In this document: piece by piece, positions 9,821 to 18,483 of the stretch
Position numbering within the stretch: position 1 is the first letter of the stretch
Layout: every line of letters starts with the position of its first letter
Source: Albidovulum sp.
Lineage (GTDB): Bacteria > Pseudomonadota > Alphaproteobacteria > Rhodobacterales > Rhodobacteraceae
Length of the DNA stretch: 64,000 nucleotides
Assembly (NCBI GenBank): GCA_028823855.1
Contig: JAPPFL010000058.1
Coordinates: 1 to 64,000, forward strand
Direction of reading: 5' to 3'
Program-made: the position numbers and the translations under genes
The notes under the pieces: model-generated
Databases searched by the model: none
Seen by the model: only the letters and a program-made list of their open reading frames with translations
What the model was told of the DNA's origin: nothing

Positions 9821-11173
9821 TTGAATTTGAAAAATATTTCAGAAGTAGCGGAATGCTTGCTCCGGGAAGCTAGAAGAGCCGGGGCGGAAGCCGCCGATGC
9901 GATCGTAGCCGCTGGAAGCCAGGTATCCGTCGATGTTCGCAAAGGCGAACTCGAGCACGCCGAAAGATCCGAAGGCAAGGAAGCCGGGCTACGCGTTATC
10001 GTAGGCAAGAAGCAGGCTTGCGTCGCCAGCTACGACCTGCGTCAGGAGACATTTCGCGAACTAGCGGAACGCGCAGTCGCAATGGCCGAGGTTGCGCCGG
10101 AAGATTCTTCGATTGGGCTGGCTGACGGAGAGCAGCTAGCGACAATTCTGGATTTCGAGAAGCTCGAATTGGTCGATCCTTCTCCGGAACCTAGGCCCGA
10201 GAAGCTGGAAGAAGATGCGTTGCGCGCCGAGGCATCGGCCGGTTCAGTAAAAGGCGTTTCGATGGTTGAATCGGCTTCGGCCGGCTACGGGCGGAGCGCC
10301 GTCCATATCGCGGCGACCAATGGATTTACCGGCGGCTATGAACGCACGACGCGAAGCTGCTTTTGCCAAGCGATAACCGGCGAAGGCCTCGGCATGGAAA
10401 CCGACGGCTATGGCGAATCTAGGGTTTTTGCGTCGGACATGAGCGCTCCGGAGGAAATCGGACGCATCGCAGGCGAACGTACCGCATCGAGAAACGGAGC
10501 CTCGAAGCTCGGCATTACCGGCGCATATCCGGTTCTATTTGACGAGCGCGTAGCGCGAAGCCTGATTCAGCATTTGCTGGCTGCGATCAACGGAAGGGCT
10601 ATAGCAAGAGGTTCGAGCTGGTTGCTTGACGCAATGGAAGAGAGCGTACTCCCGATAAGCCTTTCTCTGAAGGAAGAGCCTCATAGGCCGAGATCGAATT
10701 CTTCCAAGCCGTTCGATGCCGAGGGCCTTCCGACGGCGGCCAAGCCGCTCGTTGACCGAGGTAGGCTCAAGACATGGACGCTCGACCTCGCAACGGCTCG
10801 AAAACTAGGACTTGAAAGCACCGGGAACGCGGCAAGAGGACCATCCGCACCGCCCTCGCCATCGGTTTCGAACGTCGTACTCACAGAAGGCGCATCAAGC
10901 CGCGAAGAACTTCTCCGTGAAATGGGTGCCGGGCTACTAGTGACATCGATGATCGGATCCTCGATCAATCCTACAACAGGCGACTATTCGCGAGGCGCTT
11001 CCGGTTTTTGGGTTGAGAACGGCGAAATCAGCCGGCCGGTCAACGAACTTACGATTGCTGGAAACCTAAAGCGCATTTTGCTGTCGATTGTGCCTGCCAA
11101 CGATAGCCGCGAGTTCTCGTCCCTTCGCGTTCCGAGTCTGCTCGTAGAAGGACTGACGGTGGCTGGTTCCTAG
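9821..11173 (+). CDS. pmbA: TldE/PmbA-family metalloprotease component
   Basis: The 450-residue protein is the TldE-like partner of the TldD/TldE protease that matures ribosomally made peptides such as microcin B17 and degrades CcdA. It lacks the HExxxH motif of TldD, as expected. Signatures include AADAIVAAGSQVSVDVRKGELE, GLRVIVG, PVLFDERVARSLIQHL, STGNAARG and the C-terminal GDYSRGASGFWVENGEI. I accept the TTG at 9821 (LNLKNIS...) because AGGA lies just upstream; no better ATG exists nearby. The 247-bp gap before it holds no gene I can see. Confidence 0.92.
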   Translation: MNLKNISEVAECLLREARRAGAEAADAIVAAGSQVSVDVRKGELEHAERSEGKEAGLRVIVGKKQACVASYDLRQETFRELAERAVAMAEVAPEDSSIGLADGEQLATILDFEKLELVDPSPEPRPEKLEEDALRAEASAGSVKGVSMVESASAGYGRSAVHIAATNGFTGGYERTTRSCFCQAITGEGLGMETDGYGESRVFASDMSAPEEIGRIAGERTASRNGASKLGITGAYPVLFDERVARSLIQHLLAAINGRAIARGSSWLLDAMEESVLPISLSLKEEPHRPRSNSSKPFDAEGLPTAAKPLVDRGRLKTWTLDLATARKLGLESTGNAARGPSAPPSPSVSNVVLTEGASSREELLREMGAGLLVTSMIGSSINPTTGDYSRGASGFWVENGEISRPVNELTIAGNLKRILLSIVPANDSREFSSLRVPSLLVEGLTVAGS

Positions 11174-11263
11174 CCATGTTCGGAGGACCGGAGAAGCGCG
11201 ACCGCATCCGATAAAAGCGGCAATACCATCCGCGCGGCGGAACAGCTCTTGCCCGATATTGAA

Positions 11264-12259
11264 ATGAAGCAGCCCGATTTCTGGTACGAACCGCCCGGCG
11301 CCTTGGCTCGCGCTCTGGGCCCGTTCTCAGGCATTTGGAAGGTTGGCGCTAAATTCCGGATGCGGCGCGGAGCGCTCAATCGAATGGAGATTCCGGTGAT
11401 TTGCGTCGGAAATCTCAGCGTCGGCGGCACAGGTAAGACACCACTCGCCGTAGCTCTGGCCGAACGACTGACAAAGGCGTCTCGCGAAACTCATATCGTG
11501 TCGAGAGGATATGGAGGAAGCGCGGTCGGACCTCTACGAGTCGATCCCGGCAGGCATAGCGCGCGGCAGGTCGGCGACGAGCCTCTCCTGCTTGCGGCAT
11601 TCGCACCGACCTGGATCTCTCGCGACAGATTTGCGGGAGCGAAATTGGCGGCCGAAGCGGGCGCGAATGCAATTTTGCTCGATGACGGGCATCAGAACTT
11701 TTCGATGGCGCCGGACTTGTCTATTGTCGTCGTTGACGCCGTTCGCGGATTCGGAAACGGCAAAGTTGTCCCGGCGGGCCCGTTAAGGGAAGATATCGGA
11801 CCGGGACTCGAACGCGCGGATGTCGTGGTTGCCGTCGGCTCTCGAGAAGCCAGGAATTCGTTTCGTCGAAAATGGAAAGAGAAGATTTCCGTTCCGCTCG
11901 TAAGCGCGGAACTCCAGGTCTTGGAAACCGGGATGGATTGGAGCGAGCTTCCCGTTCTTGCATTCGCTGGAATTGGCCACCCCGAAAAGTTTTTCCGCAC
12001 CCTTCGCGACGCAGGGGCCAATGTCGCGGCAACCGAAGCCCTGGACGACCACCAGCCGTTGCCGGACGCTTTGCTCCAGCGCCTTGACGCGAAAGCCAAA
12101 TCTCTCGGAGCGCAGCTGGTTACGACGGAAAAGGATGCAGTGAGGCTTACATCGGCCTGGCGCCGCAGAGTCCTGACGCTTCCGGTAAGAATGAAGCTCT
12201 CGGACTGGACCGCTATCGACCGGAACTTGACTCGTCTCGGTCTTTTGCCTTCGCAATGA
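11264..12259 (+). CDS. lpxK: Tetraacyldisaccharide 4'-kinase
   Basis: LpxK phosphorylates the 4' position of the lipid A disaccharide at the inner membrane. The P-loop GGTGKTP is at about 54-60 and is preceded by VICVGNLSV, the family signature. IVSRGYGG, the DDGHQN segment and LVTTEKDAVRL (C-terminal) are also diagnostic. I chose the ATG that gives MKQPDFWYEPPG, which matches LpxK N-termini; an upstream TTG at 11249 would add five residues. It follows pmbA by 90 bp. Kdo transferase, often next to it, is not present here. Confidence 0.94.
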   Translation: MKQPDFWYEPPGALARALGPFSGIWKVGAKFRMRRGALNRMEIPVICVGNLSVGGTGKTPLAVALAERLTKASRETHIVSRGYGGSAVGPLRVDPGRHSARQVGDEPLLLAAFAPTWISRDRFAGAKLAAEAGANAILLDDGHQNFSMAPDLSIVVVDAVRGFGNGKVVPAGPLREDIGPGLERADVVVAVGSREARNSFRRKWKEKISVPLVSAELQVLETGMDWSELPVLAFAGIGHPEKFFRTLRDAGANVAATEALDDHQPLPDALLQRLDAKAKSLGAQLVTTEKDAVRLTSAWRRRVLTLPVRMKLSDWTAIDRNLTRLGLLPSQ

Positions 12260-12579
12260 TTGCGGGCGGGCGCAAATCTTCGCCGGGCAACCAAGTTCGC
12301 GCCGTAGCTTTAATCCGGAGAGCGTAGCCTGGATCTGCCAAGTATTCGTGCCTTGCCTGGGACCATTCGAATGCGTCCGCCGCTCGCATTGATAGCGGCA
12401 TCGACGGTTGTCTGGGGACTGCAAAGTAATTTTCGCCTGCTCGCAGGTCGACCGAGGTCCTTTGAGTTGCAGACCTATTCATTCGGTCGGGCCTTTGGTT
12501 TCAACTAGTCGCGCATTGGCTTTCGATTGGTCGAATGAAATCATTCCAACGGTCAGCAATACGAGAATGCGACACGTAT
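12260..12579. other. Gene-free DNA before decayed region
   Basis: I see no supported gene in these 320 bp. Short open frames on both strands do not resemble any family I know. The stretch borders a pseudogene region and is probably degraded sequence. Confidence 0.4.
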
Positions 12580-13446
12580 CCTCGTTTCATTGAGAGACGT
12601 ATTCGGGAAGCCCTGACGGTTGCCGGGGTCGTGCTGCTTTGCGGCCCCCGGCAACCAGGCAAGACCACGATCGCGCGGTAGATCGAAGGCACGGAAATTC
12701 CGTTCGTATCGCTCGACGATGCCGCTGTCCTCGAGTTCGCTCCCGCTGATCCCGTAGGGTTTGTCTGAAATCTTGACCGGGCCATCATCGACGAAATCCA
12801 GCGCGTTCCAGTGCTCGTACTAGCAATCAAGACTGTCGTGGATGCCGACTCGCGCCCCGGGCGGTTCCTGCCATCCGGGTTCGCAGGCTTGATGGCGCTC
12901 CCGCGCGTTGCGGATTCGCTCGCGGGCCGGATGAGCATTATCCGCTTGCTACCCTTGGCCCAAGGGGAGCTGCGAAACAAGCCCGCGTACTTTCTCGACG
13001 ATGATTTTGCGGGAAAACTACCAACATCGCGAGCTTCAATCGTTCGCGAAGGCCTCGCGGAGACTGTTCTCGCGGGCGGCTACCCAGAGGCGTTGATTAG
13101 TTCAAACTGGCGTTGTCGCCGAGACCGGCATCTCGATAATATCGAGGCGATCAAAAAGCGAGTCGTCCGCGATATATCCGGAATCGAACAATTGAGTTCC
13201 ATTCCCGGACGGCTGCGCGTTCTTGCCGAACATTCCGGGGCAACTCGTCAGCCTTTCCAAATTCGGCGCATCGCTCACCATGATCCGTGCCACCACTCGG
13301 AAATACATAGGCGCTTTCGAATACCTGCGTTTCGTACGCTCCCTGCCTTCTTGGTACACCGATACCCGAAACCGCAAAACCAGGTTGCTCAGGCTACATT
13401 CCTCGATGCCCGGATTGCTAGCCGCCTTGAGAGGAATCCGGGGCAA
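12580..13446 (+). pseudogene. Decayed DUF4143-type AAA ATPase
   Basis: Reading in frame from 12580 gives a recognisable P-loop ATPase of the kind with a C-terminal DUF4143 domain: the P-loop GPRQPGKTT, then VSLDDAAVLEFAPADPVGFV, AIIDEIQRVP, and RVADSLAGRMSIIRLLPLAQ. Two in-frame stops interrupt it (TAG at 12679, TGA at 12766). Near 13220 the homology moves to another frame, where KYIGAFEYLRFVRSLP and PGLLAALRG match the end of the family. With two stops and a frameshift this is a dead gene. Intact members are often part of toxin-antitoxin-like or accessory islands. Confidence 0.8.
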
Positions 13447-13539
13447 TCGTTTTTATTAATTTCCGGTTGTCCTATTTTCGAAAATGATGCGCTTCGCCTG
13501 AAAAAACAAGAACGAGGCGGCCGAATTGCAGGAATCGGG

Positions 13540-13931
13540 TCCATTATTGAAGAAATTGAGGTCCCGCGGCGCTGCAATGCGACGTGCTACGACCTTCGCG
13601 AAACTCTGATGATCGGATCGCTGAGCGCCATGCGCGGCGTCCCGAGCCACGACGCCTTTTCCGGCCTGTTCAATTCCCTTGATCCGAATGGACTGCACGG
13701 CGCCCTCCTTGGGCTGGCGTCCGGCTGGGGCGAGCGAATGAAGGACGAGGTCTCGGCCATCGACGGCAAAGCTCTCCGCTGCATCTTGTTCACGCCTTCG
13801 CCGCGCAGTTCCGGCTGGGCTTGGGTCAGGTCCGCGACGGCACGAAGTCGAACGAGACCACGCTGGATCGCCTGCGCTGCTACCGGACGCCGTGCGGGGC
13901 GGCCTTTGAGGCATTCGTTTTCGGAGAGTAG
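13540..13931 (+). pseudogene. ISAs1-family transposase remnant
   Basis: The first part reads in one frame and contains RGVPSHDAFSGLFNSLDP and VSAIDGKALR, which are ISAs1 signatures (the latter holding the catalytic Asp). Homology then continues in another frame from 13785 (HAFAAQFRLGLGQV, KSNE) and ends at a stop at 13929. The usual SFDRA-like segment between the two blocks is missing, and the second half of the transposase is absent. It is a fragment, fused by chance in one open frame with the preceding ATPase pseudogene. No terminal repeats were found. Confidence 0.75.
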
Positions 13932-14682
13932 CTCATGCTCGCCAGCTGGTCCGATGACCGATACGCCTTCTCGCAATTACGCGACAAGGAGCGTAACGAG
14001 GCGGGCGCCAAAATCGAAGATGGTCTCGGGCGGATCGCAGGAGTCGATGCAGAGGCATCTGCAAACGTGGTACGGAAAGACCTTTCGAGCCTCAACCGCC
14101 TCGCCAATGCCGTCCGCAAGAATTTTTTCTTCGAGTCGGCGCTATGCGACCACGAAATAAACGCTCACTTTGGAGAGCGGACGACCGCCGTTCCCGTCTC
14201 CCCGCTTTGCACCTGACGGCGACATCTGGTGGAGTGTTTCGCGACGGCGAATCCATTGATTGTCGTCGGCCGACAAAGCCTCGGAAACCGAAATTTCATC
14301 GAAGTTTCTATTTGATCCGCTGCAGCCAACCTTATTCCATGGAGACCCGGCGCATTGTCGGCAAGCAACATGCCGAAAACCAATTACATAAAAGTCGGCA
14401 GAGTGCTTTTAGAACACGAAGCCGGAGAATCGAATTTCAAGGAGGTCGAATTTTTTCTTTAACCCGTCTCTATTTGGCGGTAGCCGAATTGGAGGCAAGA
14501 AAAATTAGCGGAAGTGTTCCGATGGATATGCGCGTGCGCGCAAGGGATGCCATGGACCAGAGAGGGTGGCCGGGCTGGAAGTCGAGGCACCGGGAAACGC
14601 GTCGCCGACGTTGCCAATTGTTGGCCGTCACCGCGTACGAAAGGCGGCAGCGATCAAAAGCGCATGCAATCCCGCCGCGAAT
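13932..14682. other. Unassigned, probably degraded DNA
   Basis: A plus-strand open frame at 13935-14216 (93 codons) encodes a hydrophilic peptide with KDLSSLNRLANAVRKNFF that I cannot place. A 30-codon frame at 14370 (MPKTNYIKVGRVLL) is too short to support. Nothing else is recognisable. The block lies between an IS remnant and the eda gene and may be remnants of an inserted element. Confidence 0.35.
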
Positions 14683-15372
14683 TTACCGAGCGTGCCGGTC
14701 CCCATTGGATCTCTCGTTTGCCAATTCAACAGCTACTCGAGCCTTTCGAGTAATTCCGGCCCAGTCGCTACCATCGATATCGGCGCGCGAAGCTATCCAT
14801 GAGCCGCCCACGGCGCGAATGCGAGGGGATCGCAGCCAATTCATCATGTTTTCGAGATTGATACCGCCGGTTGGAATGAAACCGATATTCGTATGGAGAA
14901 ACGGGGCGCAGACGCTTGCTAGCATAGAGGGGCCGCCATTGGCTTCTGCCGGAAAAAACTTTGCCAGTTGGCAGCCAAACTTTAACGCGGCGGCTAATTC
15001 GCTCGGAGTCATGAATCCGGGAATAAATTGCGTTTTCAGTTTCTTCGCCAGTTTTAGCATGTCCGGGTCAATGCCGGGCGATACCAGAAATTTTGCCCCG
15101 GCTTCCACTGCCCGGGTCGCGTCTCGCTCAAAGAGCACCGTGCCGGCTCCAACCAGCATTTCAGGCCGCATTCGAGCGATCTCCTCAATTGAATCCATCG
15201 CGCTCCGAGTGCGAAGGGTTATTTCAACCAAGGGAAGTCCGGCTTCCAAAAGCGCGTCGGTCAAAGCAACGGCTTTGGAGCTGTCGTCGATCAGTACAAC
15301 GGGAACGACCCCGATCTCTGAAATCCTCTTCGAGATATCGATAGTGTCCGGCAAATCGTTCTCCCGCTGCAT
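14683..15372 (-). CDS. eda: KDPG / 4-hydroxy-2-oxoglutarate aldolase
   Basis: This class I aldolase splits 2-dehydro-3-deoxy-6-phosphogluconate to pyruvate and glyceraldehyde 3-phosphate (Entner-Doudoroff), or the related keto-hydroxyglutarate. The 229 residues fit the family. The Schiff-base lysine is K138 in AKFFPAEANGG, the catalytic Glu is E50 in EITLRTR, and the phosphate-binding elements are GAGTV, PTGGI and AVGGSW. No edd, sugar kinase or regulator is adjacent, so specificity cannot be fixed by context. About 234 bp of unassigned DNA separates it from the dsbA-like gene on the same strand. Confidence 0.9.
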   Translation of the reverse strand: MQRENDLPDTIDISKRISEIGVVPVVLIDDSSKAVALTDALLEAGLPLVEITLRTRSAMDSIEEIARMRPEMLVGAGTVLFERDATRAVEAGAKFLVSPGIDPDMLKLAKKLKTQFIPGFMTPSELAAALKFGCQLAKFFPAEANGGPSMLASVCAPFLHTNIGFIPTGGINLENMMNWLRSPRIRAVGGSWIASRADIDGSDWAGITRKARVAVELANERSNGDRHAR

Positions 15373-15606
15373 TTAGTTGAGTTCATGTAGGCTGCAGACT
15401 CGATAGCCGCGATCAGAATTTCGGCGCATGCGACAATAGCATCGCCCTGAATTCGCTTTTGCTCGTCCTGCGGAAAAGCGAGTTTGCATCGAGACTCCCA
15501 ACGGAATGTCGACAAGTCGCGAATTGGCGCAGTTGTTGATGACTTTAACTTTGCCGAGCCGGGTCTCCGGCCGCTTCAAAACTTGGCGAAATCGGTGCGG
15601 CCCGGA

Positions 15607-16221
15607 TCAATTCGCAAGCAAATCGTCCAATGTTCTCGAAAATTCGTCGAAATCCATGTATCCGTACTTTTCGCCTTCGATGACAAATGAAGGCGTTGAA
15701 GTTATGCCGTCTTCCTCCGCGAATTTCAGGTATGCATCGTAAAGCATTTCAGCGTTTGCCTGATCCTGAAAGCAGGCTTCGATCTCCGTTCTTTCGATTC
15801 CTGCGACAATTCCGATTTTCAAAAGCTCCGCCGCGATATCCATCGCGGTTTCCCTTCTCGACCATTGCGCCTGTCGTTTGAAGAGGAGATCCACGATTCC
15901 GAAATACTTGCCCGGTCCGCCGCAACGAGCCAATATCCCGGCCCAAAGCCCCGGGCGGTCGAAGTAGACTTCGCGCAGTTCAAATTTTATTTTCCCGGTG
16001 TCGATGTACTCTGCCTTCAGCTTTCCAAAAACTTGATTGTGGAATGTACCGCAGTGGGGGCACGTAAAGGATGCGTATTCAACGACGGCGACCGCTGAAT
16101 GCTCGTTGCCGAGGAACATCTCTTCGTAGACCGCGGCGCCTTCCTGGGCATTGGCCTTCAACGAGGCAGCCGAATTTATTGGCAAAACCAAAAGTGCGAC
16201 TGCCAATATTGATTTCAGCAT
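15607..16221 (-). CDS. DsbA-family periplasmic thiol-disulfide oxidoreductase
   Basis: The 204-residue exported protein has an N-terminal signal peptide (about 1-26) and a thioredoxin fold with the active site CPHC at 54-57 (VVEYASFTCPHCGTFH). The cis-Pro loop is TSTPSFVIEG near the C-terminus. It would introduce or shuffle disulfides in periplasmic proteins. Its start overlaps the end of dciA by 7 bp, so the two genes are translationally coupled. In many alphaproteobacteria this same block (mutY, dciA, dsbA) continues into smc; here smc is not present. Confidence 0.9.
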   Translation of the reverse strand: MLKSILAVALLVLPINSAASLKANAQEGAAVYEEMFLGNEHSAVAVVEYASFTCPHCGTFHNQVFGKLKAEYIDTGKIKFELREVYFDRPGLWAGILARCGGPGKYFGIVDLLFKRQAQWSRRETAMDIAAELLKIGIVAGIERTEIEACFQDQANAEMLYDAYLKFAEEDGITSTPSFVIEGEKYGYMDFDEFSRTLDDLLAN

Positions 16222-16766
16222 GATGTTGATTCCCGTCCAATTGCTTCTCTATGCCGCGCGAAGATTCTTCGGCCGAGCGATTCCAGCGCTGCGCGCAACT
16301 CGTCGTCCTGAATTCCCCGCGCGGCTAAATTCGCCTTGTTAACATCGTCTTCGGTAACCTCCGGCGCCGACCAGCTACCGCCTGTTCCGCGCCTCCGGGG
16401 CATTACCGCAGAAGTCTGGACGAATTTTATTTTCTCGATGGCATCGAAGCCGTAGCATGAATTAACTCGTTCTATAATTTGGGGAACCTGCATCTGAAGT
16501 ATCGGCCCGCGCGCCCCGGGCGTAAGAAGGGTCAACGTAGCTCCCATTTCCTTGTGCGTATGGCTGATTTTCACTGGTTCGGTAAAGGCGGCAATATCGG
16601 ATCCGACAATCGCCGGCCAGTCGCTCATTAGCCTCGTAATGGCGAATCCGCGTTTCAGCGCGAATGTACGAAGGCTGTCCTGCGCGAAGCTAGAAATCGG
16701 TTCGAATCCGCGCGACTTTCGTTTGGCATCCGGTTCATGTTGCTGATACGCCAATTCGGAATCCAC
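16215..16766 (-). CDS. dciA: DUF721 family protein, DciA-like helicase loader
   Basis: The 183-residue protein has the DUF721/DciA core in its first half (LMSDWPAIVGSDIAAFTEPVKI), a short beta-rich KH-like domain followed by a charged, probably disordered C-terminal tail. DciA helps load the replicative helicase DnaB in bacteria lacking DnaC. Its place between mutY (divergent) and the DsbA-like gene (7-bp overlap) is the common alphaproteobacterial order and supports the call. Confidence 0.82.
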   Translation of the reverse strand: MDSELAYQQHEPDAKRKSRGFEPISSFAQDSLRTFALKRGFAITRLMSDWPAIVGSDIAAFTEPVKISHTHKEMGATLTLLTPGARGPILQMQVPQIIERVNSCYGFDAIEKIKFVQTSAVMPRRRGTGGSWSAPEVTEDDVNKANLAARGIQDDELRAALESLGRRIFARHREAIGRESTSC

Positions 16767-16946
16767 AGGTTGTTTAGCAAGTTCCTTTCAGCGTCTAGCA
16801 CATGCGGGGCGCAATTCGGAAGTGGATAATCCTATCAAAATTTAATTTGAACAGTAAGAGATTTTCGGTGCATTGAAATTCAGCCTTCGGCGAAATCTCG
16901 CTGGGGCCGCGAACAATTTGAGCGCGCAGCCTGCCTTTGATTCTAA

Positions 16947-18005
16947 ATGACATTTGATCGCGAACTTGGAACCAGGCTGCTGGCCTGGTACGATATCAAC
17001 GCTCGGATATTGCCATGGAGAATTGGTCCCGTTGAAAGGCGCAAAGGCGCTGTTTCCGACCCCTATTCCATTTGGGTCTCGGAAATCATGCTTCAGCAGA
17101 CGACCACGGCAACCGTTAAGAACTATTTTCCAGCGTTTATTGCTCGCTGGCCCACGATTTTTGATCTGGCGGCCGCGGAAGACGCGGATGTTTTGGCGGA
17201 ATGGGCGGGACTAGGCTACTACGCGAGAGCCAGGCGCCTGATTGAATGCGCGAGGTTGATTGTCGACCGGAAGGGCGGCGTTTTTCCCAAGGAAAGAGAA
17301 GAATTGCTTTCCCTGCCCGGCATTGGACCGTATACGGCCGCCGCAATCGCGGCGATCGCTTTCGACCGGCCGGAAACCGTCGTGGATGGAAATGTCGAAC
17401 GCATTATGGCGCGTCTGCATGTAGTACGGAAGCCGCTTGCGGAAGCAAAAAAGGAATTGAGAGAATATGCCGCAAAGTTAACGCCGTCTCGACGACCGGG
17501 CGACTATGCTCAAGCCGTTATGGATCTCGGCGCTACGGTCTGCAGGCCTCTAAATCCCGCGTGCCGAAGGTGCCCGTGGCAAAACGCATGCCTGGCATAT
17601 TCGGAAGGGCTGCAAAACGAAATTCCTCCGAGGCTTGCAAAATCGCCGAAGCCGGTTCGCCGAGGTACCGCCTATGTCGGAATGAGAAAGGACGGAGCAT
17701 GGCTACTGGAAAGAAGGCCGGGCAACGGCTTGCTCGGGGGCATGCTGGGATGGCCGGGAAGCAAATGGAATGGGGACGAGGACGGTGGCCCGCCATGCGA
17801 CGGTGCATGGACGGATACGGGAGAAATAATTCGTCACATATTTACCCACTTTGAACTGCGATTGAGAATTGTCGCCGGAATGCTCCCCGAAGATTCTAAA
17901 CCGGAGAAAGGAAATTTTATTTCGAAAACTGACTTCAACCCTGCGGAATTGCCTGCCGTCATGCGCAAGGCGTATAATGCGGCTGCTCCCTACGTTTCGA
18001 ATTGA
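16947..18005 (+). CDS. mutY: Adenine DNA glycosylase
   Basis: MutY removes adenine mispaired with 8-oxoguanine. The 352 residues carry the HhH-GPD fold: catalytic Glu46 in SEIMLQQTT, the hairpin LPGIGPYTAAAI, and catalytic Asp147 in VVDGNVERI. The iron-sulfur cluster Cys are C199, C206, C209 and C215 (C-x6-C-x2-C-x5-C), the family spacing. A C-terminal NUDIX-like 8-oxoG recognition domain starts near 230 (GTAYVGMRKDGAWLLERRP). It diverges from dciA with about 180 bp between. Confidence 0.95.
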   Translation: MTFDRELGTRLLAWYDINARILPWRIGPVERRKGAVSDPYSIWVSEIMLQQTTTATVKNYFPAFIARWPTIFDLAAAEDADVLAEWAGLGYYARARRLIECARLIVDRKGGVFPKEREELLSLPGIGPYTAAAIAAIAFDRPETVVDGNVERIMARLHVVRKPLAEAKKELREYAAKLTPSRRPGDYAQAVMDLGATVCRPLNPACRRCPWQNACLAYSEGLQNEIPPRLAKSPKPVRRGTAYVGMRKDGAWLLERRPGNGLLGGMLGWPGSKWNGDEDGGPPCDGAWTDTGEIIRHIFTHFELRLRIVAGMLPEDSKPEKGNFISKTDFNPAELPAVMRKAYNAAAPYVSN

Positions 18006-18483
18006 ACGGCCGATTTGCTTGCCGTTTCACATTTGCCCGAAGCGAATTGCGGGCAGGCCGATTCAAAGTCCGGAAGTAAATCAACTCCGCACTGGCTGTC
18101 GATCTACTGCTTGAATTGCCAAGATATTTCGCATCCGAAGCCGGAAGTGGTTGCAAGGCACTCCGTGCCGGCTGATTGGCCGCGGCAGCGCAATTGTTTC
18201 TTTCCGGCGCCGCGATCCGGCGTAGCGTGATTCTTTTCAGTTTTGGCAACTCGTAGTCGGCCAGGTAACTGAATCGAAGCCGCTTGGCCTAGATCCTGTC
18301 GGCAGCTCCCGCCGCCGCTTCTTCTCAGCTATCGCGTATTGCAGGCCTCGTCGGCAAAGCGGCATGTCTGCGCATTCGCTCCGAGCGTTCCCCATGGATA
18401 GATCAGGCTGAATTATTCTCGCGCTGCCAAAAAATTGGTTCGCTGAGTTCGAAGGGGAGGCGCTGGCATCGCTAATGCCGGAG
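18006..18483. other. Gene-free gap between convergent genes
   Basis: These 478 bp separate mutY from the 3' end of the permease gene. I see no reading frame with a ribosome site, no RNA gene, and no clear terminator hairpin followed by a T-run. Confidence 0.45.
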
